Origin: Whalleya microplaca
Lineage: Eukaryota > Ascomycota > Sordariomycetes > Xylariales > Xylariaceae
Length of the DNA: 64,000 nt
NCBI GenBank assembly: GCA_022497155.1
Contig: MU385721.1
Location: 806,001-870,000 of the forward strand
Direction: 5' to 3'
Part shown: piece after piece, positions 33,537 through 45,616 of the stretch
How the letters are laid out: the number at the start of each line of letters is the position of its first letter
How positions within the stretch are numbered: the stretch's first letter is position 1
Notes under the pieces: generated by a model
What the model saw: the letters and a program-made list of their open reading frames with translations, nothing else
What the model was told of the DNA's origin: nothing
Database searches by the model: none
Translations under genes and position numbers: made by a program

Positions 33537-36500
33537 CCCTTATTACTAGTATTAAGATATTTGTATTTCGTGCAGTTTATGGGCTCTCGTCCATTCAGTC
33601 GGGACATCTGGAGCAACGGGCCTTAAAAATCTCGGAGATATTTTGAACATACATATAAACGAACAAGATGAATACCGAGTCTGGCACGTTTTTTGCCAAG
33701 TGCCACTACCGAGTAGCTATGTAATGACAACAACCAACGTAAGCTCCGGATTGCTCAATGGAGTATTATGATGCGTTGAGGTAACCCAAGAGATTTCGTA
33801 GCCCAATAGACAAGAGCGAGTCTTACTGTGAGTGAGATATAATAATATAACCATCGATAGTGTGACAGCTCCTACACAACCGATTGGATAACCAACTACT
33901 TATTACCTAAAGTCTACCTACTGTGCTGCTGTTATTTGACGACATCTGGTAGTGAATTTATGCGTTTGTTGAAAACCCTTGATACGATATTATAGATGTA
34001 TTTTTATTAGAATTATGCCTTTAAAATGCTTTGCTTGGCCGTGTTGTTGAAACATTACCTTGTAGCGGAACATTTCCGCTGTATCTCCTCACAACGGAAT
34101 TAAACATTATTTCAGGGGGCAGACTGTATGTGTAAGACAACTGAATTGCCCGATATCAAATAGAACACTCTTTACGTTACTTACACGATATGTCTAGCTT
34201 GTTCTTGACTAAACAGATATGAATGCCTGTTGGCCTCTGCCTGAAAGGCCAGGGTAGTGTATCGGGCACATTCATATTCTGCTATGTGAAACGAAGACCA
34301 CGAAAATGTCAAACCGGGCTCTTGACAAACGCGCTGAGATGTCGTCAGATGGTTGTGCCATTAAGCTAGACACTAGTTTTTATCCCGCTTCATTAGTTTA
34401 TCGATAATCGAAGCGATTTATCATCAGGGTGGTCCGACCGCGGTAGTTGAAACATCGATGTCGTAGTGAAGCCAGAAGCACGTTGATCTAATTCTTATCA
34501 GCTCAGCTTGGATGTTGCTTGGCTATTTATGAAGTAGTTTCAAGTGCGATTAATAAAGTATACTACTGCGTACAATGTATGTCACACAGGCACGGTCATA
34601 AAGACCCAAGATATCATTATAAGTTGCTTTAAGAAACGACTTACAGCGCTAGCTGTTACGGAAATAATCTGTGAGTATTAAACCCATTAGAATGTGCTAC
34701 GTAGAAAAGCTGACAAAGTGGTCTTGCAGGTAAGTAGAGTGTTCATCGTAAGATGGCAGCTTACCACAAATGCACTCCTGATAAGGATCGTGGCTTTACC
34801 AAAGGGCACTGTAGGCATGAAATTTTTGTTTCATGCAGCTAGAAACAACATCAGCTAAAGCCTAGAGAGAACCACTTGCTGTTACAATGTAGATCACTCG
34901 GCACGGCCGGGAGATTTCAGACCACCATCGGCCAGTCAGTCGGCCAGAGCTGGAGATGGATCTGAATCGTGATCTCCACCAGCTTCCCGAACAGGAAGTC
35001 AAGGTGAAGCGCCACAGACAGACAGCAATCCGAAACACGGCAGCGCAGAGGTTATGTAGAGGACAGGATACGAGCCGTTACGAGGTCCCAACTTACCATT
35101 TTATATTCTCGGACGTGTGTAATAAGAATAAAACAAGCTACGCATGCGACGGCGAATGGTCTAACATCAACGAATATAAACCGCTGGCTTGATACCCGCA
35201 GTCGTTGAGTTTCACGAAGTGGTTTCGATAACTAGGTGCTTACTTCGGATCTGGGGAGTGTTCCACGGCGGCACAACCCTGATTGAGTCTAAATAGATTC
35301 TGACCATCCTTCGGGAAACTTGCAATTGTAAACCAATCTTAACCTCTGAATATCAAAGTGTGTGTGCCACTGAGATGCAGTCAATAAAATCCTTTGGCAC
35401 TAATACTAGATCCTTCAATGAAAAAAAAACCTCGACAACATCAGACTATTGATGAGATAGATAACACCGTGCTATTACCGCCTGATACAACAAGCGATAT
35501 GGATCATCAACCTGGTTGCCTGGACATCAATATTCAATACTACGTGCAAAGTATGAGAGCTTGTCGCTTGACAGACTTCATTGCCAATGGCGCATAACGT
35601 TTGGTCCCCTCGTCGATAATAATTTTTCACAAGTTGGATATTCAGGGCTTTGGCCCACGCTAAAAGCACGCATCCCAGCACGCAAACAGGTACCAACTAA
35701 TGCTCCCCTGGCAATAGTAATTGCTTGGTCCATCTGGTGATCACGACTTAGTTTCAGTGGTCTGCACCTCCGAGAAGCTAGGACGACCTAGCTCGCGCCA
35801 TCGTCTCCATAATGAGCAGAAGATTGCGTGTTGCGACTGCAAAAATTGGACTGTACATATGTGCTAGTAGGGACATACGCACAAACTGTCCTCCATAGAC
35901 AGCACAAAATCGACGATTTCGATATGTGCTAGTTTTTCTTAATAAGTAGTCAAAATAGGCGACGTACCAGTAGACTGGAGAGTTTGAGTAGTGTAGAAAA
36001 CGATGACGTTTGGCTCGGTCAATCCTATCCAGAATTTGAGAAGACGATCGGCTCATCAAACGAAACGCCATGCATGGGGTTAAAGAAGTGGACATGCCAG
36101 TAGACCGAGGGTCACCAAAACTGCCAAGCAACGTGACTGGTTACACACCGTATATCCTTTGTAGAATAAGACAAAAAGGGTAACTCGCAGCCGAGCCTTG
36201 ACTTGTTGCCAGTATTTCATGTATGTAATGCGCTTAAGCTAACCCCGTTCTAAGGCAAAGATGGTATGCGGATGTATCACACTTGCATCCTCCTAATGGC
36301 ATAGCTTAACTGGAACTTGAAAGCTTGACGATTTCATTCCTCGTCGGCTGGTTGGCTCTAATAAGCTTGTTAGCATCTTGAACCAGGTGGGAGCGTTCGT
36401 GCGATGCAACCTAGCGTACATAGCTTGCATACTGTGGGCTGCTGGCCGCGAGATGCGCCATCCGTGCATCTCCCGTCTCTTTGCAAGTGGATAGACACCG

Positions 36501-37182
36501 TTGCAGGTGGCAAGCTGCCCCGCTCGATAGTTCCCGACCTAACCAAGCCTTGGTAGACCTACGAAGTAGGTAATTCATTCACTCAGGCACGTGTGGGTGG
36601 GGGAATTCTACCCGCCGCAGGGGCTCGTTACAGAGTAAGATTGGCAGAGTTGAAGTCGTTCCTGGTGCTGGTATGCGAAAATCTGAATCTGCCATCCCGT
36701 CTTGAGCTGCGTACGTGTACTGTGTCGTACGGAAGGAGAAGGCTGTTGAGAAAGCCATATCATCTGACGGTGTGTGGTACATATAACTTGGTTGGATGGT
36801 AGGACCCTGGAGCTACATATATGTATGCTTGCTTTTTGCATACGAGTACAATATTTAGACGAACAGACTGATCCCGCGCCCACCCATCCGTAATCTTAAA
36901 AGCTCATCTGGACTCTGCAATAAAGTAGGTGTGGCCCTTGTCGGTTGTGGTATGTCCTGGATGTGTCAGTGACGACACCCTGGGTATTTGCTTTAATATA
37001 GGTTTCGTCCGTTTGTGTGATCCAAAGCTCGGGAAAGGCAAGCTCCCATCCCCCTCCCCACACACCTACTACGACCTGGTGTCACACATCCTTTCGATAG
37101 TAATATATGTGCTGGACGCCTTGAAAAGGGTTCGGAGGATCGAACTTTAGAACATAGTGGGTGACCTGCGGTCAACACCACC
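33537..37182. other. AT-rich gene-poor tract
   Basis: About 3.6 kb without a recognised gene. A GC-richer patch at about 34890-35060 carries a plus-strand 78-codon frame (MDLNRDLHQLPEQE start at 34956) that might be a gene remnant. Frames at 35394-36131 and 36579-36883 look random. No transposon ends were seen. Confidence 0.4.
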
Positions 37183-39336
37183 ATGGAGTCACTGTGGGTG
37201 TCCTCCCATCAAGACCCTGAATACCTATATCGAGCATCCGAGACACTGACTTGGTTGATCGAAAGGTCTATTACTACCGACTGCACCACGCTGAGCAGTT
37301 CGATTGGTAAAACTTTGATATTACTAAATGCTTTCGTTCGCGAAGTCCGCGAGGCCCGATCCGATGTGGATGGAGTTTGCCGCGAGCTGTACTCGCTGCA
37401 AAGTGTTCTTGATCTCTTGAAGGAAGATGCAGGCCTATTCCTTCCGGAGCTGGCCGGACAGACTCCTGCTGTGCTGGTACATTGTTCCAAGATCGTTGAA
37501 GAGCTGGACGGGAGCATATCAAAACTGAATAGTGATGACCTTCCCAAATCAGAGAAGAGATCGCAATGGCTTGCGACGGGAAGGAAAGAAGCAGCAAAAT
37601 TCCGAACGGCTTTGGAAGCACACAAGGCCGTCCTAGGTCTTGCCCTAGACCTTGTCGGAGCGTACGTACATACATGTACATGGTAACGTGCGGTTAGGTG
37701 GGTGCTAATGCAGTTGAACAGGACCATAATACGTGATGCCACTTCCGAACCAGAGCCCAACAAGCGGAATACGATCGAGAGACATCAGAATAGTGCTCAT
37801 GTCTTGGAAGATGTTTCGCGAATTCTAATCGAGATGAGCCAAATGCGAATGCGAATGCCCGGAGAGTTCGAGAAGAGCGATGCCGAGTTTAGCCTCCACG
37901 AGTACATGACCTGCCTGAAGTCTTTCGCTGAGACAATCGTTACCAATAAGGAAAGCGAACACGAAGCCGAACGAGAAGCTGGGCGAGATGTTGAAAAGGA
38001 AGCTGATGCAGATGACGAAGATGACGAAGACGAAGAAGACGACGAGAACATTGATCAAGGTGCTTTTGTAGGCGGCAATGAGTTATTTGGTGCTTATGTT
38101 GGGGACACGCCAGACAGCGCGATCGATATGACCGTGGAGCCAGCTTTCACAACCATTAACAATGCTCTGGCAAAGAACAGTGATGAGAACATCCCACATA
38201 TCGAGGATCTAATTAGCGAAGCTGCCTCTATCCCAGACCGAGCACCGACTCCGCCCCCGAAAGACATTAAGAGACTCGAGCTGGCACGAAACAGGATGAC
38301 CTCCCCGTTCGATGCTATGCCAGACTCCCCGACCGACCCTAACCACCCGTATGGCGTCGTCACCCACATAAGTTCCACGAGGCGTTCAATGGATTATGTC
38401 CCATCCATTATCGCCAAGAGCAGAGGGCTAGGAAAGTTTTTTACGCCCATAAAGAATGCGATTTCCGAGAACAGACCCCACACGCGCTCAACATCATCTA
38501 CGACAGACGGAGCTCCAACACCAATGATCCAAGCAAGCCTCGTGCGAAGGGGCAGCAATCGACTATCCGTATCGTTCAAGAAGCTGCCGATGTGGAATCC
38601 AGAGCTGATGGTGGATGAGCCCGAGGGCCCAGATTCCAACGAAGTCTTTGGCGTTTCGCTCCAGAAGAGTATGTCGGTATCCAAAGGAACCTCGAAGACA
38701 CATCACAGTGGCAATGGAGGATCGTCACGGCGAGACTTTCCGCTGTGCATACAGAAGTGCTCTTTCTTCTTGAAGAACGAGGGAGTGGAGGCACCTGACA
38801 TCTTCGCGGAACCGGGCGATAGCTATCGTGTCCAGAAGTTAAAGGATATATTCAGCACGGCCCCGACGTATGGCGAGGACATCGACTGGACGAATTACAG
38901 CGTATATGATGCGGCGGACCTCATCATGCTCTACCTTTCGCAGCTCCCGAAACCGCTGATCTCGGAGGCACTAGCCAAACGATGGATCGCACTTTCGAGG
39001 CAGGCCACGGTCTCCGGGTCCCATGGTACGCGGCTGGACCAGTGCATCGACTTCTGGGAGGAGGCCCTCGGTGGCCTCCGAGGACCGAGCCGTACTTTGT
39101 TCAAGCTGTTGCTTAACTTATGGGCGGACATTGCGAACGCCTCGGATACTAATGATATGACCGCGGAGCGGCTGGCCGGCTGCGTTCTCAAGTCTCTCAT
39201 GCACACCACACCTCAGAAATATGCGACAGACTATATGCTGTCGCTTGCATTCCTCATTCGGAAACGAACCGAGTACACCGATCTGATCAAGAAGGATCAG
39301 TCACATATACGACGGATAAGTAGAGCGGCGTGGTAA
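37183..39336 (+). CDS. Helo-like N-terminal / RhoGAP-like domain protein lacking the arginine finger
   Basis: Predicted 697-residue protein. Exon 1 37183-37661, intron 60 nt with TGCTAAT branch site, exon 2 37722-39336. The N-terminus (about 1-160) is a helical region resembling fungal Helo-like/ankyrin-associated N domains (FVREVREARSDVDGVCRELYSL). The middle has an acidic run (about residues 237-263) and Pro/Ser-rich disordered segments. The C-terminal 220 residues match the RhoGAP fold: CIQKCSFFLKNEGVEAPDIF, RVQKLKDIFS, DAADLIMLYLSQLPKPLI, LFKLLLNLWADIA and MTAERLAGCVLKSLM. Where active GAPs have GIFR, this protein has DIFA, so the catalytic arginine is missing. It may bind a Rho-type GTPase without stimulating hydrolysis. 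No other GAP residue can be judged with confidence. Confidence 0.82.
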
Positions 39337-39643
39337 TAAACCAACAACTGGTTGATATTGCTGGTGTGATACTTCCGGTGGATGAAGTATAGGTATATCC
39401 GTCGAGAGCCACAGCCGCTAGATGGCAGATCGCCCAGCTCGTCCTATATACTGTCGAGAAGCGAACGCAGGCGTAATAAGGAAATTTGATATTGCCAGCT
39501 TATCGAGTTTCCATTTGTACTGTTACTCAGTTTCCTTTGTTCCCATTTCCATTCGAGATTTCCATTGGACATCATAGTTGATACTATGAAGATTTAGCAT
39601 ACACATACGAAGATACCCCATTCCTTTTATTTAGTTTGACTTT

Positions 39644-39982
39644 CTACATATCTTTCGGAATATAACCACGATTTCTGCCGGTGAGGCCCGTTGAATTACC
39701 TAATTGCTGTGATTGTTGAGGCGTGCGATGGAGGACAGCGGTGAAGGGTGCGTTCTTGGAACAAACTGAATAGGAGGCTGGTGAGGCTGGCTGAGCTGCT
39801 GGAAGAAGGGAACTGCAGATCTCTGCCACTTTGATGAGGCGGCTCCTCTTGTTGCCTTGTGAGATGGCGTTTCCAAGGATTGCTGAAATTTGGTGTTGTC
39901 TCTCTTTTATATGCAAGTCGTACTGTATAGATAAGGTAGTTATCTCCATCACAATGCAACACTTTTTCCATTGGGCCTCCAT
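39644..39982 (-). CDS. Possible small hypothetical protein, 112 residues
   Basis: Doubtful call. The frame starts MEAQWKKCC at 39982 and includes a plausible amphipathic helix (YDLHIKERQHQISAILGNA), an Ile/Cys/Ser segment, and a Pro/Ser/Gln-rich tail. A second frame in the same interval (39696-39971) is also open, which weakens the case. An upstream exon starting MAQQQCLSAVQFIQA near 40102 with a GTAATA donor was considered, but its phase does not join this frame. No family was recognised. Confidence 0.22.
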   Translation of the reverse strand: MEAQWKKCCIVMEITTLSIQYDLHIKERQHQISAILGNAISQGNKRSRLIKVAEICSSLLPAAQPASPASYSVCSKNAPFTAVLHRTPQQSQQLGNSTGLTGRNRGYIPKDM

Positions 39983-40451
39983 AATACTAGGTTTGACACA
40001 AGCGAGTGGATATACTAGTAGGTTCAACTTAACATGTAAGTTATACGTATATTACCTGCTTGTATGAACTGTACAGCGCTGAGGCATTGCTGCTGTGCCA
40101 TGTAAGAACGTGTTGGTTTCCAATGCGGCAGCGGGTAGTTTGTAGAGGTAGAGAGATGTTTGTCCAGACAAACGCCTCTGTAACTAGGTTAGGTTACTTA
40201 AGGAGGTTGTAGCATTGGATGTCCTACCTAGGTAGGTTAGGACCCGGGTGGCCACCAGCTCATTTCCATTGAATACCCGTACATACATGCCCAGTACTGT
40301 ATAATTGGTAGGTTTGTATGTATATAAATAAGTACGTATGTAGTTTCACAAATTCCAGTTATGTTCAGGCGGTCAACCCGCTGAAATTAGGAGAAAATTA
40401 GGGGCTGAAGCTCACTGAAGCCGCTGTAATCTCGGGGGTTGGTTAGGTAGC

Positions 40452-40454
<3 letters not shown>

Positions 40455-40483
<29 letters not shown>

Positions 40484-40521
40484 TGTATGTATGTATGTAT
40501 GTATGTATGTATGTATGTATG

Positions 40522-40550
<29 letters not shown>
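40455..40550. repeat. (ATGT)24 microsatellite
   Basis: Twenty-four uninterrupted copies of a 4-bp unit, 96 bp in all, followed after a short break by further GTATGTATGT at 40559-40569. Long perfect tetranucleotide arrays are usually length-variable. Confidence 0.97.
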
Positions 40551-40552
<2 letters not shown>

Positions 40553-41300
40553 GTACGGAGTATGTATGTAAGTGGTTTAACCTAGCTAACCAACCAGTCA
40601 GGGCCCAAAACGCGCTGCACACAGTTTGACAGGTAAGAATCGCGTCTCGAGTGCCCACTGCCCAGACAATCAATCAATTGGGAGACGTGCCAGTGGAGAA
40701 CCCCTTCCGAAGGTGCAGCCCTTTAAAGAATTCACCGGGATCCATCCACATCCATCACGCTTCTCTTCCCTGCGACCTTGTCAGGCTTGGATTCCTGTAC
40801 GTATGTATGTATTCCGTACCCTGGCAGCCCTGATAGCCCTGGCCTTCTTCTTTCACCTTTCACCAGACTGCCAGACCATCCCATCCGACCAGACAGACCA
40901 CTTTTCAGACCTCAAGAAAAATACGATTGGGGATTGGACTTTCTTGTTTACTCGTCTGGCATTTGTTCGTCACTCGAACCCTCCCCGTCATCAAATCCGC
41001 ACGCACTTTACATTTGGCTTCTTCCAGTTCCAGCTCGGACACGGCGCCGACTTACAAGTGGAGTCAAGAGGGGGAAACTCCCAAAAGCGTGTACCGGACG
41101 CGCACCGCGAATCCCGACTAACTAAGACGCGCGACTGAGAGAGCCCACACTCTGCAGGGCGTACGTGATATTACCAATTTTCTCAGACCTGTAACACCTT
41201 TTTTCCAAAAACTCTCATTCCTCTTTTCTCTCTCACCCTTCCTCAATAATTCCAACTTGGGTCCTTCTCTCTTTTTTGCTATGACTACTGGGTTGTCACT

Positions 41301-42907
41301 ATGAAGTCTTCACCAGAGAGAAGTATCAGGAGTATTGAGGATGCAGCTGGAGAGCCCTCGCTGCCACCTATCTCCAAGTCCTCCTCGAGCATAGCTGGCG
41401 TGAAGCGTCCTGCACCCTCCTTGCTTCCGCCCTTCGAGCCTCTCCTTTCCTCTTCGCCAGGCTTGCCCCGGCCGCTGAAGAAGCAGGCCCGGAATGGCAC
41501 CCTTGGATCGAGTGCCTTTCTCAAGTATCCAACGCCAATTCCAACCTCCAGCACCGGCATCCTGTCGTCGTCTCCCCCACGCATACAACCTGGACCGGGC
41601 GTGGCACGATCACAGTCTTCCGTGTCAGAGAGAGCACCTCTGGCCGCTGTACCCACGGTGGAACTCAACGAGAATGGCGAGACGCTCCTGATGGGCCGGT
41701 CCAGTAATTCGTCTCACTATCAACTGTCGGCCAACCGTTTAATCTCGCGTATTCATGTCAAAGCACGATATATTCCCGCCTCAGATCCTCTCGAGCCGAA
41801 CAAGATGGAGATTCTATGCAATGGTTGGAACGGCATCAAATTGCATTGCCAAGGAAAAACATGGGAGCTTGGAAAGGGGGACTCATTCACGTCGGAAACC
41901 GAGAATGCGGACATCATGCTGGACGTGCAGGACGCGAGGGTTATGGTGCAGTGGCCTAAGAGGGACCATCATGAATCCATTGCAAACTTGTCCGACTCGT
42001 CGTGGGACGAGTCGCCGCGGGCCAGACCTCACCACAACCGCTCAGGGTCGGACTTGTTGCAATCGAGTCCACTCCGGAGACAGACGCGTATCAAATCCCC
42101 CGACTCGCCCACTCCAGCCAGCAAATCATCGTTGTTGCTAACAAATGATACGAGCGAGGCCGTCGAGATTTATGAGGATGCCAGCGATGACGAGCAAGAT
42201 CTTCCTAAAATCGAGCCAAGCGTGGACCAGTCGTTTGCTCAGACTGAACTTGCGAACAGCTTCTCCAGTGACCTCAGTGATCTGGATGAGAATGACCCGG
42301 ACGAGGAGAACGATCCTATTATCCATTCATTCGGACCATATGGTGCCAACCTCTCCAACCGTCTGGCCGCCTTCAAGGCTGAATCACCGAAGCAGCCATC
42401 GGCCTTCAAAGTCGAGTCACCAGGCCAGCCATCTCGTATGCGGTCCGGCAGCACGACAGCCAAGCCCTCGATCGAGCCCGAAGAACCGATCAACATCAAG
42501 ATCGACGTGCCTGCGGTCACCAACCATGTCGTCAACCAACTAGCATTTTCTCGACTCTCCTCGAACCCCTTGTCTGGCATCATGAACAATCTTCCCACCG
42601 AAGAGAAGAGAGATCTTACCAAGCCCGAATTGCGCCGAATCATCGAATCGACGTCCTGCATTGGCATCATCCCTCGTCAAGGAAAGGATGCGGCGGGCAA
42701 ACCACTCGAGAGCGAGTACTATTATGTCCCCGAGCACGATACCGACGATTCCCGACGGCTAGCTGTAACGGACGGATTGCGGAAGCCGAGCCTGAGGGCA
42801 TGTAGAAAACAACATAAGGTACCTACTTTTTTGAAACTTACCACTCAAAGATTTGATTTATTGACCGTACTTAGCAATACTATTGGAAGCGACCCAAGAC
42901 CCCCTAA
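41301..42907 (+). CDS. FHA-domain nuclear protein (Tos4/Plm2-like)
   Basis: Predicted 516-residue protein with a forkhead-associated phosphopeptide-binding domain. Exon 1 41301-42818, intron 42819-42874, short last exon 42875-42907 coding for QYYWKRPKTP. The N-terminal 100 residues are Ser/Pro-rich and basic. The FHA domain lies at about 113-205: LLMGRSSNSSHYQLSANRLI includes the GR, Ser and SxxH-like elements (ISRIHVKARY), followed by CNGWNGIKLHCQ and an MVQWP strand. A long acidic, Ser-rich disordered region follows, with a KAESPKQPSAF / KVESPGQPS near-repeat. A conserved C-terminal block (LTKPELRRIIESTSCIGIIPRQGKDAAGKPLE...YYYVPEHD) is typical of the fungal Tos4-like group, which has G1/S and DNA-damage roles. 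Function here is inferred from family only. Confidence 0.85.
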
Positions 42908-44059
42908 CCTTTCGATTAGTTGGCTATTAGACCACGTGTTAGAGTATACAACGGGACATGTTCGAGGCTTTTTTTTTCATTTGGAGCGGTTTCCTCTCAG
43001 GTCTCGCGGACAAATACCCCCTTTTCATTGTGCATTGCTTTTCGGCAGTGGTGGCAGCAGCATGCGCATTGTTGCTGAGCTTATGCATAGCTGGAGGCGT
43101 TAAAGGGTCGTTTTTACACTGTATATTCAAATGGAGTTCCAGGCTGCCTTGAGAGATGGTCCTTGTTGCACGTTCACTTCAACAGGCAGGGTGTGTGGCG
43201 AGGGCTGTACAAAGCAGCCAGTCCGATGCATCTCGTCAGTACAAGGCCTGTGATCGCATGAGGGTGAGGGCATTTGGCAAGGAGGGAACGTTTGACGCTG
43301 TACAAAGAGTAGACGGTGGGACACACGGGGACATAATGCAAAAAGCTTTGAAAATCTACTAGGTCCGTCCGGTATGCGTTGATGCGAGTTCAACTTAAGA
43401 AAGAAAGAGACAGAGAGATGACTCGCCAGTTCTTGAGAAAGCCAAAATTTATTATTAACAGGACAGGGACAGCCAGGCTTCCATGATCAATCGAGGCTGA
43501 CGGAGCTGCCGGCAAGCTCGGCGTTTACGTACTGTTCGCCACGCGGATAAGCTGGAGCTAATACCAGCATGTCGGCCGGAGCTACCCCGCATCTTCTCCT
43601 GGCTTCCCCCCTTTCCATCCATGCTTCCACTGTCTGCACATTGGTAACCACAATGACATTTTGAGCCGCTGATCGATACTGTAGGTGGAACGATTCTTCG
43701 GGGTCTAGACTTTTGCTTGGTGAAATTGGTGCAAGTTATAAAGACCCTGGAGATCTCCTACATACGTATTATCTCGTATATCCTACCCTCAGTTATCAAT
43801 TCCATCAACCGTTGCCACTCACATATCAGTAGCAAATTCAACTATAAATATTGAGACCACAAACTATATTTGTGTATCTTGCCTACGATACTAAGAACCT
43901 AAAGCAGCTCCCATCTGTACCTACTTACCTTGCATATTGTAGGCACACAAACATAGGTTATACACATACTTACTGTCTCAAATCACACACTACATAATCT
44001 ACTTTAGCGACTATCTACATACATACTTCTCCCAGAAAATATACACAAAAATACACAAA
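42908..44059. other. Intergenic region
   Basis: About 1.15 kb with no supported gene. It should hold the 3' UTR of the FHA gene and, near 43750-44059, an A/C-rich leader with many CATAC words ahead of the small gene at 44060. Confidence 0.45.
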
Positions 44060-44299
44060 ATGCCATCTCAGATCCGCATCAACACAACCCAAAACCAGCC
44101 TCCCCTGGCGACGCCGCCGGGCCCCACGAGCCCGCAGCACGAGAAGGAGGCGCAGCGCGCCATCCGCCACACCGACAGCTGGACGCCCGCCCTCGGGCGT
44201 CGGCAGAGCTACCACAAGGAGGACCAGAAGCACGCGCTGCAGATGCGCGCCGTGCGGGACGTCAAGGAGGGCCCTGGGTTCAGCGAGCTCCATGTTTAA
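44060..44299 (+). CDS. Small conserved fungal protein, 79 residues
   Basis: Single-exon gene for a hydrophilic protein with no signal peptide or membrane segment. It begins MPSQIRINTTQNQPPL, has a Pro/Thr/Ser stretch, then a basic region with the core HTDSWTPALGRRQSYHKEDQ (about residues 37-56) and ends MRAVRDVKEGPGFSELHV. The SWTPxxGRRQSxxKEDQK pattern recurs in small uncharacterised ascomycete proteins as far as I recall. The frame has strong GC bias compared with its flanks, which supports coding. The RRQS motif could be a kinase site. Function is unknown. Confidence 0.72.
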   Translation: MPSQIRINTTQNQPPLATPPGPTSPQHEKEAQRAIRHTDSWTPALGRRQSYHKEDQKHALQMRAVRDVKEGPGFSELHV

Positions 44300-45616
44300 G
44301 CCATTACCGCACGCAAGCAAGTGAGCGAGTGAGCGAATACGCGAGTGAGCAGGTAGGTGCCGCGGCCGGCTGGGTGGGTGGATGGATGAAGGGACTAGCT
44401 ATGGGGGAACTTGGGATTCAAGGGTTCATGGGTCTAAGGGTCTAAGGGTCTAAGGGGCGGCTCAATCTATATCCAGCAGAGTGTATGACATGAAAAAAGC
44501 TAGTTTGCGGTAGCTCTACGTCTTATTCAATATCGAGATTCGGGACGGGCAACATGGGGGAAAGGGTCACCCGGCGGCGGGATACTGCTCACTAACAAAA
44601 CAGGAAAGAAAAGAAAAAGAGAAAACAACTCGTATTCGTATGAATGGAGTTTAGGAGCATGAGGCTATGGATGACTGAATGACTAGATGACTAATCAGTT
44701 GAATCGGGCGGGTTAGGAACGTTCAGGGCAAAATTGTAACAAAGAAGCATCAGTAGTAAATTGCCTCCCCTTAGGGGACAGAATTAATTGTTCCAATGGT
44801 AGCTCCTAGTTGCCTCTTGAGCCCCCTTTGAACACGATGACTATACCCCTATATTTGATGACTTTTGATTTGGCGTCTATAACTCTCGGCTTCACCCGGC
44901 TTATCGCCAACACAGCCTTCATTTCTCGCCTATTTATCTTGGCTAGAAAGGTCCTAGTATCCGACTATTCGGGCACTATCGAAATAGCCACTCTCGCCCA
45001 TCACACGATCGATCGTACTTCTGCAGGCCCAGCCGATGATGTATTCCCTGTTTCTGCCGAGGCATTGTTGACTTTTGAAAATGGCGATGGATGCCTCGGC
45101 AGTGAGTAATTAAGTAAGTGTAGAGTTTAAGTCCATGTAACCCCCTCAACGTGATTGCTTATGATCTCTGAGTTGGCCTTGCTCCCAACTCACCTTCCTC
45201 GTTTACAGTGGGATGAGATATTCGATCTAGAACCCGGCATGCTGAGTATCACGAGCCAAGGTATTTCAACACTACAAGCCACACTCAGTCGGGTAATTAT
45301 TTTAAGTAAGCATATATTGAAAAGCGAGCGCCTTGATTTACAAACTCCCTCCGAAACGCCCGCATGCAATAGAGAGGGGGTAGTGATGCGCTAACCTAGC
45401 CGACTTACTATACATCCAAACAGAAGAAATGTCGTTAAGTGACCTGCGTGAGTGCATGCGACAAAGTATCCCAGACGACCCTGATTCCAAAACGAGACTC
45501 CTTGACGTTACCACCCCAAACAACAATTCACTGTGATGCAACCTAAGTTTCTTAGGTATAAGTGAGTTCAATGACCAGAACGACAGTCATAATCAAACCC
45601 AGTACAAACAGGGAGT
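44300..45616. other. Intergenic region with telomere-like short repeat and uncertain frames
   Basis: About 1.3 kb. It includes the GGGTCTAA repeat, GAGTGAGC-type near-repeats at about 44320-44350, and two plus-strand frames at 44837-45109 and 45155-45394 that look partly protein-like. They do not join through a stop-free splice and match no family, so no gene is called; they may be remnants. Confidence 0.4.
44430..44456. repeat. Three tandem GGGTCTAA units
   Basis: Three exact copies of an 8-bp unit followed by GGGG, in the probable 3' UTR of the small gene at 44060. The unit resembles a telomere repeat with an extra CT. Confidence 0.85.

Larger units (their letters stand above)
39337..41300. 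other. Intergenic region with large microsatellite
   Basis: About 2 kb. It contains the 96-bp (ATGT)n array, a CCTACCTAGGTAGGTTAGG palindromic word near 40223, and a pyrimidine-rich leader (about 40820-41290) directly ahead of the FHA gene. A doubtful small gene at 39644-39982 is listed separately. Confidence 0.5.

Noticed and set aside
40626..41138. 170-codon plus-strand frame before the FHA gene
   Set aside because: Lies in the pyrimidine-rich leader; three overlapping frames are open there and none looks like a protein.
44837..45394. Possible two-exon gene joining the frames at 44837 and 45155
   Set aside because: The natural GTGAGT donor leads to an immediate TGA after the TTTACAG acceptor, and no family was recognised.
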